A stretch of DNA of 64,000 nt from Phoronis australis (taxonomy: Eukaryota; Phoronida; Phoronidae), in assembly GCA_002633005.1 (NCBI GenBank), contig NMRA01000136.1:542967-606966 (forward strand). Direction: 5' to 3'. Position numbers and translations under genes: made by a program. This document shows, in pieces, positions 38,601 to 50,600 of this stretch (its first letter is position 1; the number at the start of each line of letters is the position of its first letter). The notes under the pieces were generated by a model. The model saw only the letters and a list, made by a program, of their open reading frames with translations. It was not told the DNA's origin and did not search any database.

Positions 38601-41600
38601 CCAACAAAGGTCATGACTACTTTAGCGGAAGTGAAACTGGTTTCATCGTTATAGTTCTTGGAATATTTATATTTATAATCGGTTCGTGTTCGACTACATC
38701 ACTTTTCCTATACTTAATTTGTCCAAGTGTAAGAAACGTTTATAAAGCAATAGCCGTTACGTAGGAACATGACTGTGTCCTATAACTCGATCTTGACTCG
38801 CGAAACTCTATTTGAGATAAGACTATTCTGAGTGCAAGGTTAACCTAGTATTTTCTCATATAACGTCCACAACCACTTTCAAGGGCTCATGTAAGGTCGC
38901 AAACCTAGACGCAAAACCAGCAAGAACTTATGCGATACGCTAGTTAGTAATTCAGAATGTTTAGACATTGTTTTCTATCATGAAACCAAACGTTCCAGAT
39001 TAGCAGTGTAACCACGCGCAGCAGTAGTCATCTTGCAAAGGTGCACAATTTAATAAGACAGAGAGGTTGGCAGGTTAACCTACTCTGGCGAGATCTAGGG
39101 TAACGTTACTTGCAGGATAATAGGCTAATTGAAAGGACCTTCATTGCTTCGCGCAGGTCTGCCTCTTGTGACATTTACTATAGTGCTGCACTCGACACAC
39201 TGGCCGAGTGCTGCAAACATCGCCAAATATTGTCAGTTGGGCAACAATACGTGCCGGCGTTCATAGCAAAGAATTGTAGCACTGGACACATATTATCGCT
39301 CCAAGGGGGAGACAGTATGTGTCGAGTACATATGCTGTCTTATTTTGATGTCACATATTGCCCCCTCCTAAGAGATTATCTTTAGCAAAATATGCCTGTA
39401 TACATGTAGACCAACGCAGGGGTCTGACTGCAGAGTTCGAGTAAGGGGCTGACCAAAAGTTGCGAAAAGCAAGACGGGTCTTGTGTAGCGCAAATGTTCC
39501 AGTTTGCAAAATCAGCACTCCTGCAAGCGAGACTGACATGAGGGGTGGTTATCGTCAACAACCATCTCCTAAATCTTCCCCTTGTTCAATTTGCTGCAAC
39601 CTCATTTCGGGCTTTCTTACAATTTCCTGGACCTCGCCCTGGCTCTAGATTCGCCTATTTGCCAAAAACCCTGATCAGCAGAAAACCTTTCAGGAAACTT
39701 GGAGACAATATGTTCCACTGTTAAGTGCACATATTGTCGCGCCCGACACATAATGTCACTGCGCGACAATATGTGCCAAGTGAGACGATTTTTGTCACAG
39801 CACAGCTCCACATGCTGCTTCAGTTAGGGGCTAATATTTCGAGATAATAACTCACATCCCCTGCGTTTTAGGTTGTTTCTTGGTTCCCGTAATCGTGCTC
39901 AAGTTGAAGTTTATCTTACGCCGAGGTCGCTTCAGATCCTGGGAGCATTCTACTGTGATCAACGCAAGCACTGCAGAGAAACATTTCACATCAGAAGATG
40001 GTGAAGGTTGGTTACACTTGTGTGTTTTCTTGGTTACTGGTTCTTGAAACTTTGGAAAGTTGATAAAGTCATAAAGAAGACTGGCCATATAAAAGTTTAC
40101 TGTAACTCAATCGTATCATCAAACATCTGATCAGGAAACAGTGATGTCAAAGCATAGGCGGGTTTACGTGGAGGAGGCAAGGCGTTCGCTCGCACAACAG
40201 GCACAACAACAAAAACAACGCCATCGCCATGTCGCTTTTAACGCTTACATTGTACCTGGACATTTACCTGTAGGAAGTAGAAATGACCCAAACGCAAAAA
40301 TGTTAATGACCACGGCGATGCGTGTCGATGGGGAAGAGCTTTATTCCATCGACCTCTTTGTGCCCCTCCGTGGCCAAGCCGGTGAGAGTGATATTTTAAT
40401 AACAGACGTGTTAAAACCATACGTCCTGTCGTATTTGAAAACCACCATTTTCTTCGTGCTTTGACACTCTTATTATCCATAATAGCACCATGTAAGGAAC
40501 TGATTGGCCGCTTCAATTGCTATTGATATTTTCGATTTAGCGTTGGGTGGAACTTAAAACTCTTAGAATACAAGATTTTTGCTTCAATGCGGAATGTGTA
40601 GCGCATGCGCAATGTTTAGCGCGTTCAACATTAAAACCCTTGAACAGTATTCCTTTCCAGCGCTAGCAGGTGTTATTAAAATTTAGTACGAGTTGTGACG
40701 CAAAATCGCCTTTTCAGAATCGAATTATATTTTTTCACAGTCATTGAGTATCACGACAAGGGTAAATGGCGACATGTGAGTGTCACGTTCCTTGAAGCAG
40801 AAAGTTCTCTTGTCATTCAAGACAAGTGTGGCAATATTCTGAGAAACATAAATCTGGGCAGCACAGACATGATTGTTCTTCAGCGAGCATCAGATTCAAG
40901 GAAATACGTCATTTGTGTGAAGGCAAAAATTGGGCCAGATCTGGTGAGTTTTCCAGTTATGCACATTTTTGTTAACCTATAGAAAAAGCCAGAAATTGTT
41001 GAACCAGTGCCGGTCTCCGTAGTTCGAAGGTATGAGCGGAGGACTGAAGGATTGTGGGTAATTGATGTCGGCATCAGTTATGCAGCTGTGATAAAAACGC
41101 ATCGCTCACGTTGTTTACTCTATGAGAGTTCTACCCTTTAGCTAACTCCAGCTTACGCTACAGAAACTTGCATTTTATACATTTACTAAAGCTGGTATTG
41201 TCTACCCGCTCATTGGCAATGTTCACTCAATCAATCAATCAATAATCATATATTTTAGTGACCTGTACTACTCAGCCTCAACTTGGGTTTATAATTCACC
41301 ATTTCCAAAGAGACCGTACAAAGCAAGTGCATTGCCCTTATGGAACTTTTGTATGTGATGAACATTATTTCAAAAGTGTATATTCCCAACGTAACACGAT
41401 GTACCAAGCAGTAGAAAAAAGAACTGCAGCTTATCACCCTTAATCTTCATTAGGTCTTGTGGTACAAGCGACTAGCTGATGTCAAGTCCCTTGTCGACAA
41501 AATAGAAAAGTTTGCTCGTGACCGGAACTTTATTACGAACAAGGTAGAGTTATCCAAGTCGAAGATTTTGTCCGAAGCGCGAACTCTGAAGGAAGTCATG

Positions 41601-44600
41601 AAAGAAGTGGAATATCATTGTCGTTTCCTGTTTGCTGAGGTAATATCACTGCCTTGTTTTATGTTCTTTGCTGAGGTAATATCACTGCCTTGTTTTATGT
41701 TCTTTGCTGAGGTAATATCACTGCCTTGTTTTATGTTCTTTGCTGAGGTAATATCACTGCCTTGTTTTATGTTCTTTGCTGAAGTAATATCACTGCCTTG
41801 CTTTATGTTCTTTGCTGAGGTAATATCACTGCCTTGTTTTAATATGATTGTGTATGCGGTTTTTGTTCTTTTCATACAGTGTAGGAGTTTTAAGAGTTGA
41901 TAAATTAAAACTGTTGTAGGTTTTGCGCTTGCATCTTGAACTGCTAATACAAGAATATTGGTGAAAGAAGTGAACTACCCCAAAAACCATATTTTTGGTG
42001 ACCAAAAGGAAGTATTCGAGGTGTAGAGTGTTACCTCTGAAAAAAGACATTTCCAATTCCTATACGAGCATTGACGTCGGCAGTGACTTGTTGTAAGACT
42101 TGAACCCCAACAAAATGTTTTTATGCGTCCACATATGTTTGCACGTCCGTCTGTATGCGATGCACATGTTGGGCGCATTTAAACGCTCCGCGATTCTTTT
42201 GGGAACGGAATATATCAATTTCTAACATATAATTGTTTGTAATGTCGACGCAGCTGGTAGTAGGAGCTTTTGCTAATACACAAGTATCGGTGAAGCAATC
42301 GAATCCCTGCAAAGAAGTCGTTTGGTGTGTAAAATGAAGTGATACTCGAGATGTGTAATGCACAAAAATTCTTTTTAGTTGCTGGGTATCGAAATCCGCA
42401 GTGACGTGTCACACGACTTGATCAACAAAGACATCCTTCAAGTCGAGCTTAGCAGGCATGAGTTTGCCGAGGCGACGCGGCTGAGAACGGAGTCCGAGTT
42501 TGTACAATTAATATATGACACGTTGGACAGCGAGAGAAGTGGATGTTTAAAGCTCAGAAAGATTCTCGCCTTTTTGGTTTTGCTTTGTGACGGTAAGTCT
42601 TTCTAGTACACTACAAGTTGTCCAGATTGGTTTGTTAAGTCCTCAAGATGTTGATACGATATCTGAGTTGAAGAACACCTGCTTATACAAAGGTAGGCAG
42701 CCTTAAGTTTATTTATCTAAGGTACCTAATGTTTAGGCGTCTACGTTTTTCTACAAATACGTTTTGCAGTGGGCTTCTGAGTCTACAGTTTATGAATATT
42801 TTTGAAACAACACAAGTATGTCGACGACTGCACTATCTTTACCAAAGCTTTTTATTTCAGTTCCTTCAAAGAAAAAACTGAAAGCTCTGTTTGACATGTA
42901 CGACATTGATGGACGGGGGAAAGTGAAAAAGATGGACTTCCTCGAAGTTATTACGTGGGTTACAAAAAGAATTCCATTTGAAAATAAAATGCTGAGACTA
43001 AATGACGAATAACTGTTAATCTTGTGCCAGTTTAATCAAAATAGAAAATCTCGTTTCTTGATAAACAGCTGTATCAAGTTATTTTTGAGGAAACAAAACT
43101 AGAGATAAGTTGTTAATGAATTCTGCAGAAGTATAAAAAGTCTATAAATTGCCAAAAAGATACATCAATGGACACGTTTGATTCTTAATTCCTGTGCAAG
43201 ATGGAAATAGATGTATTCAGTTTTAATGTTTCCCAGAACCATTGAGGAGATTGCCAACAGCAGAGGAGACGAAATGCTGTTGGAAGCCATGTTAGTTTCT
43301 GCCGATTTAGATCAGAAGCAGGAGCTCTCGTTCGATGATTTGCTGACATTGTCAGAAAATGACGACACTTTACAGGGTTAGTACATTTAAGTTCCTCTTT
43401 TCAATGTCTTGTCTGAGCTCGTTTTTCATAAATCTACTATCCAATGCCTACTGGAAGTATGAAAACGATTATTTCACTCATATTAATTTTGAAAGTGATC
43501 TTCGGAACAAGAAGTCCAATCGTGCCTAATCTCTGAACTCTCTACCGTTCTCTTCCTTAGACAATATGGAGCGAGCGTTCGGAAGGTTGGACAGTTCCTG
43601 TACCCCTGATACCCAGCGTTCTTCAATATCGAGACCGATGACAGTCCCGAAGTTTCACATGAGACCCGGCACAAGCAACAGCCAAAGAGTTAGGTGTGTA
43701 TCATGTTTTGGTTTCTCGCTCGCAGGTTGTCTCACGACGAGCTGTGGCAGTGTTGCTCTTGCAATCCAAAAGTATGCTCGTCCTTTCCATTTCTTGGCCG
43801 CCCTTTGCATTTTCGTGTCCGTCTTTCTGTCTGAAGGTCAGCCATTCCCATCGGCGCTTCATGCCTCCTAATACATGACCAAACCTATTTTGTAATAACA
43901 TAGACGTAACCATACACATACGTATCATAGATCTGAATTTATAAAGGTCAGTTTTTTGTGCAATCGCTTCGCTCATGAGATATTGTAGCAGACAAATCTT
44001 CGTTATAGAATAATGTGGTTTTGGATGATGAAGTTGTGGAAATTTTTCTAGACAATTCCCAGGCCTGTATCTTTGACAACTTCTCCCCAGTATTTACTTT
44101 TAAAGATACATGACTTATTTATACGTTGCACTTTCATGGTTTTCATTCTAGTCTACAAATTGCATGTAACTTATAAGTTGGTAAATGCACCATATGTGCC
44201 TCTATACAAATGGTAGCTAGACCACCGGGGATGTAATTTCCTAATAAAACCTTAACTTCGTTTCAGTTCTGCTTCGACTTACGACAAGTTCGAAAAAGCC
44301 ACCAGACCTGTATCAAGTCGTAAGACTGGAGTTGTAAAATGGTACAACTCTCTCATGAAGACGATGGCAAATTATCAACAGAGGATACACGTTGTGCTTC
44401 TGTTTTACTTGATCACTTTAGCTGTGTTTATCGAGCGCTTTCAAGGTATCTTTTAACGATGAATAATTGTTTTTACGATCAACTAAGCACGCCGAGCCCA
44501 TATTATTTGTGGTGGAAACAGAACATGATTTCCGTTCAACCCTTTTTAGTGGTGAGTCTAGGACGTCGCAGGGGGAGGGGGGGGTCAACCAAAGTCTCCC

Positions 44601-47600
44601 GAGGATGAGAGTAAGCGTAACCCCTGGAAACAACATGCCGGTGCTGACATGTTTTTTAATCTTTTTGATCGATCCAGAAGACTACAAGGCTGATACCCTG
44701 GTTTCAAAAACCCATTTCATATTGTTTACGTGTGCTGTTAAAAACTTCTTTTCTTTTACTTAAATAAAAAATATGACCACCAGAACGTTCCAGTGATGAA
44801 AATTCTGAAATGAAATATTTTATTCTGAAATTAAACACTGCTTTGTATAATTTTAGGCTTATTAACATTACTACAAGGTTAACACCGATTTATATATCAA
44901 CTTTAACTGGAAATTATTATGCCTGTTTACAGCATATGCAACCAATAGTGAACATTCGGGAATCCGCCGCTTGACCGGATATGGCGTACCAGTGACACGT
45001 GGATCGGCGTCGGCGATGTCGTTCACCTACTCTATTGCCATGCTGTCTATGTGTAAGAACACGATCAACGCGTTCAGAAATACCCGCTTGGCTAACTACA
45101 TACCCTTCGACTCGGCGCTCACATTCCACGTGATTACGTCCTACACATCGGTTTTTCTAAGTGGTAAGTATTTTTCCACAAAACGAAGAACATTTGCAAG
45201 CATGCTTACTTCACAATCTTTGTCCAGATCTTCAAAAATTACATTAAGTGTATATTTACCAATGAGGAGGCAGTGTGGCCTGGTTGATAAGTACCCGCTT
45301 TCTTTCCTCGAGGTCGTGGGTTCGAATCCCACCATGTGACACTGCTAAACCCTTGAGCCAGGTTTCTAGCTCCTCAGCTCGGTTTTAACCACATATTAAT
45401 AAAGCATAAAAATATTTCCAGGTGATCAGTGCAATGGGCCCACATGCGAGGCCTGCGCACGTCTGGTACAACGTGTATCAGACCGCCTGCAATTATTATT
45501 TTTTTAAATATTTACCAATTTCGTGTATTGTAAATCTTTCCAACTTTTACACTGTTAGAATAACCCAGTGCGCAATCTGATGAGTTTTACAAATGGATGA
45601 CTTCTGTGCTCTTTTTATGTGTTAATGGAAAATCATTTGGTGCACGTGGGTGCCTCAGGGTTACGCTTTTGTGAGACTCGGTATTAGCACAAATGTTTAC
45701 AATATCCGTTGCTTTCATGTTCCTATCTCATCCTGTTCTTAACTTTTGTGCGCATTTTCACTCTAGTTGTCCATGTCATCGGTCACGTGTTTAATTTCTA
45801 CCACGTGACGACACAGCCACCAGACTTTGTGGAATGCATCTTTAAGAACATGATCTGGTTTAGGTAAGCTCCGTACAGGTAGTTGGCAATTGCAATCTAA
45901 ATATCTAACTTCATTAAAAATATCCACGTTGATGCAGATGAAGTTTTTCCCTGACCATTCTCAGGCGTTTTCCTTGCCCACTTCGGCAGCTGAATCTTCC
46001 CACACAAACCAAGGACTCCGCCTCGCAGTCACTTAAAGTGGAACTTGCAAGCTAATTCCTAATATCCGTGATTGCTTGGTCAAATTGGTTACAAATACAA
46101 CATATAGCTACTATGTGAATATGAAGTAGGTTGAAAATTGCCAAATGAACGAGTTTTGTATCGAAATTGATTCAGTCAACCTCATCCAGTAAATGTGACG
46201 TGGTGCTGGGCAATAATACTGCATGATGCCGGCTATGTGAGCCCAAAGGTACGTCATTAGTGCAAATATCACTTATTTGTAGAGAATTTTTTGTTTTCAC
46301 ATTTACAAATTGTCAGTGAAGAACATTGCACTTTGTTTAGCGTTGATAATGTTCAAGTAGCATGGTCGTTTAGTTCCTGCTATACATTAGCATAGTTAAG
46401 ACCATGCAAATACATATTTAATACTTCGCTGAATGGAAATATTGACTGGATGAGCCAGGAAATTGGCGATCGGGGAGCGCCAGGCACAGAATTTGTGGTA
46501 TCTGGGAGGTAAGATACTTCAAATTTTGGGGTAATCGGGGTTAAAATCGCGGGGCAGTTTAGTAACCACGGTTTTTAGATTCCTCATAAGTTAGGCCAAA
46601 ACATATTAAACTCAGTTTCGGTGATGTCACCTCACCTGAGCATGTGAATAGATCCCGTGGTTTAGGTCGGTGGTTGTGTAACTCTTCTGTAACGTTAGTC
46701 AAGCTAGCTGACATTTGTGCGTAGTTTTCAAACTTGCTCAAAACCTTTGAACGTTGACAATTATTATGTAGAGCATAAAAAGATTTAGTCGGATAAGTCG
46801 GAAGTTGATTTATGTTAATAAACCGGAACCAGGTAAAGGATCATTATGGAAATTTATGACTGTGTTTCTGATGTCAAGACGCCGGATAACTTTGATTTTC
46901 AGATATTTTCGACTATTCTGGCTCTCCCTAGAAGCAATTTTGCTTTCTTGCATCTATGGGCGTTAAGCCTTAACCCTTTGGAAGGATCTTTGCAAAATTT
47001 GTCAGATGGACTCCTATAGAGATGGCAACAGGTGTTGATTTTCAGATCCGTTGGACTATCGATGTGCCCCCTAGTGTCAACTGTTTTTTATGTTTGCCTC
47101 TACATCTTAGGGAGCTCCTTGGTTAATTTTCATGATATTTGACGAATAGTTGTTTATTTCAGAGATGGATCCACCTTCTCAATTCAAATGGATTTGACGC
47201 ATTATGCGCCATCTAACGGCCGTTTTTACTATAGTAAAAACACCCATAGAAGCAAACCGTTTGTGGTGCAGTCGTGGACGTATGTCGACGCTCAGCGTTG
47301 CTCTTGTTAGTACGTTTAAGTCATTGAATGTTGATTTTGTTGTTTGGTTCCAGGAGCGACTTTTTGCCTTCTTTTGCCTTCTACATATTCAAAACGGCGA
47401 CAGGCCTGACAGGTTTCCTTTTAATTTTGGTTCTATCTATTATCGTTGCCTTCTCTACGCCCTGGGTACGCCACCGGATGTATAGTGTGTTCCTCCTATG
47501 CCACAGACTCTTCTACGTCATCTACGCGTTGATCATTCTGCACGGTAGCGCCGTCCTTGTTCAGGTAAGGTACTACTTAACGTTGCATGTATGCCTCGGC

Positions 47601-50600
47601 TGTACATTCGTTGAATATTAATGCAAAACATACATGTGGTAGCATTACGGACAATTTGTGTTTATTTGACATTTATTTCCAACATTTCATCTTTTTGTAA
47701 GAGAAACAGATTGTTATGCTGCAAGTGCAGATTAAACTCAATTCGATATTTACCATCGATTTCATTTTAATTCAAATGAAAAAATGAGGTTATGATACTA
47801 GTGAAGACAAACAATTATGTCTCATCAAGTTCATTTCAGTCAGATCAGAATGGAAAATAACCTACATGACACTCAATTTACATGTAGTTGGAGACAAGTC
47901 CTAATTGTCGAGTGACTTTTATCGACTTCTCCTCGCTTCTAACGTCAGAAAATGAAAGCAACGCTCTCAAAACTAAAATTGACCTTTTCCTTCATGTACC
48001 TTTCTAGCAACCTTGGTTTCATTTCTTCTTTCTGGGACCGGCTACTCTGTTCACCTGTGACAAACTGTACGGAATGAAGCGAAAGTTGTCCCCACTTCCG
48101 GTTTTATTCTCGGAGCACATGCCTTCAGGTAAGTTTATTTGCCATTCACAGACGAAAATATTTGGAGGTTAAATAGTCTTGAATGTTTCGATTAGCTAAT
48201 CTCAGACATTGACTAAGTACACTAATCGTAGAAATTGAATAATGTGTAATCATATTCAATCTCTTAGATGACCAAATATTTTTGCTACAACGTTGTTCCC
48301 ACCGATCTCACCACTCACGACATTCCTTTCTGTGTCTTGTCTCCTGAGCAGATGTCATCGGTCCTTTTGTCGTTTTAGATGTATTATACCTGAGGATCAA
48401 GCGTCCACCATTATTTGACTTTGTCCCCGGTCAATACGCACAGGTTGCCTGTGATGCCATAAGCAGTCGCCAGTTTCATCCTTTCACAATAACCTCGTCT
48501 CCAGATGAAAAGTTTCTCTCCTTTCACGTTCGTTCTTTCGGACCCTGGACGACCGCCTTGTCGGAACTGATGGCGACAAACCGTCAGCCTATGGTAGGTA
48601 TTTCCACTTTGTCGTAAAAGAAACAACAAATGGTCAGGGTAGGGCAACAAAGCTCCGCTAATCACCACTTTTCACTTCTCCGTTGCAATACCGACAACTG
48701 ACTGCCAGTGTACAAATTTTATTGCTACATTGGCTAAATCGGTATAGCTTTTTAAATACAATTCACTAAATAACTACCGAGTTTTCCGTCGCCCATAAAG
48801 TACCATGTAGATTCATTAATTTCACTACCTAGTGGTGCCACTTGGTTACTATTTATGTAATTGATAGTCATCGTTATGGCAGTAATTGCTGAAAGTGCGA
48901 TGCCACGAACAGATTTTGACGGACACACACGTTTTAGATGTCTTTAAAGTTACAATGTTCTTTTCCAGATGTATGTTGATGGCCCTTATGGCGGAGTGCC
49001 GGGAGCCTTTCATAAGTATGAAGTATCGGTGATGGCCGCTGGTGGTATAGGAGTTACTGCGTTTTCGGCCATTTTGAAACAGCTTCTCAGTGACATTACC
49101 TTTAAGTCAAAACCAGTGAAAAAGGTACGTAAACATTTCCAGTAAGCTGGTTACTACGCTTCAAACATTTTGATATACCGAGAGCTAGTTTTGTGTTCAA
49201 CAAATGCTTACACCCAGGCGCGGATCCGGGATCATGTCCAGATGGGTTATGACAATGGACAGGTACACATTACTAGAATTCAACAGTGGCATGGCACATG
49301 CTGTGAGACGGATTCTCCTATTTACCCGGTACTCCTGGAACCATGCCTACACCACAAAGATATCGAAAACTGCACTTTGTCGTATGATCGCCTATCATTG
49401 CTCAAGACATGGTTTTGTAATACTTACAAAAACATTTCATTGAGCATTGTTGTTCCAGTTTACTTTGAAAATGGCGAACTTATAATTATTAAAAATTTTA
49501 GAATGGAGATGTTCCTATATATTTTCAGATTTATTTTATTTGGAGTACCTGTAAACAGTCCCATTGGGAGTGGTTTGTCGATGTTCTTCGGGAGATTGAA
49601 GAAGTTGACGTAGAGGGAGTTGTTGACATACACCTGTTTATAACGAACCACTTTGAAAAATATGACCTCAGGACTTTGTTGATGGTAAGTTTAAGAACTT
49701 CATTTAAGTCAAATGCATAGGCGGATTTGGCTGCCGCAAAAAATAAAACAGCAAGAGCGTAGGGAAATGTTGAGTTTATTAATTAACCCCGGTAATTAAA
49801 GTTATACCGATGAAACAAGATTAAAATATGTGCAGTTTTAGTTTTGAGGCGGGGGGCTCAGATCTAATTTCAAGTGTCAAATTCGGAGCACTGCGCTATC
49901 GTAAAGGAACTATGGCTGCGTATAGGCTCTCTCGCGATATCTCAGGCGACCGGCAGGGGCGCTGCGCACTACGACTCCGTTTCCGTCGTCAGGTCCACTA
50001 TGCAATGAAGAAAATTACTTCGTTTATTAAAAAAAATGGAACCTGATTGACGATGAAAAAACAGAAGCTCCTGGTAACATGTGAACTTTAATGGAAGCCT
50101 CAGTGAATCACTCAGAAACTAATAATTCTCTCTTTGTCAAACCTTAACTTAAGACGATTTCCAAAGCAATCCCGTCATTATTGCCAACACGAAAAACGGA
50201 TTTAGTCTTTTGTGCAATTGAAGACTATTTTAAATACAACAAATTTGTTACGAACCGATTGCACAAAATATAAAACGTGTAATAAGCATTACAGAAAGAA
50301 GTAGGTTTCGCGCGCAAACGCTGTGGAGCATAAACAAGTAGGTCTTTTAGTATCACAGTAGAAGTTAAATCGTGGTGGTGTAGTGGTAAAGCACGCACGG
50401 TCTATCCGCCAGGTCGTGAGTTAGAGTCCGAGTATTTTCAGTTTTCGCTGTTTGACACGTTGTCCGTGTTTTTTTTTTTTTTTTTTTTTTTGCCTTTTTT
50501 ACTTGGATAATACTTCAGGAATCAAGGAAAATGCTTGATTTTTAGAAGAAAAAAAAGAAAAGTTTCCTGGGGCAAACCCCCCTCCCAACCTCCCCCCATT

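Noticed and set aside
31716-40886. Genuine internal tandem duplication of DUOX exons 12-15
   Set aside because: The single N exactly at the boundary and allele-like divergence make unmerged haplotype contigs the better explanation; not fully excluded.
41615-41875. Opposite-strand ORF with six copies of KQGSDITSAKNI
   Set aside because: It is the antisense reading of the 36-bp donor repeat; no independent coding evidence.
45268-45345. tRNA gene
   Set aside because: The A- and B-box match belongs to a SINE with target-site duplication and T-rich tail; no complete cloverleaf.
47162-47310. Candidate extra DUOX exon (RDGSTFSIQMDLTHYAPSNG) with a TTTATTTCAG acceptor
   Set aside because: No donor gives phase 2 for the next exon, and exon 24 joins exon 25 directly in phase with a family-like sequence.
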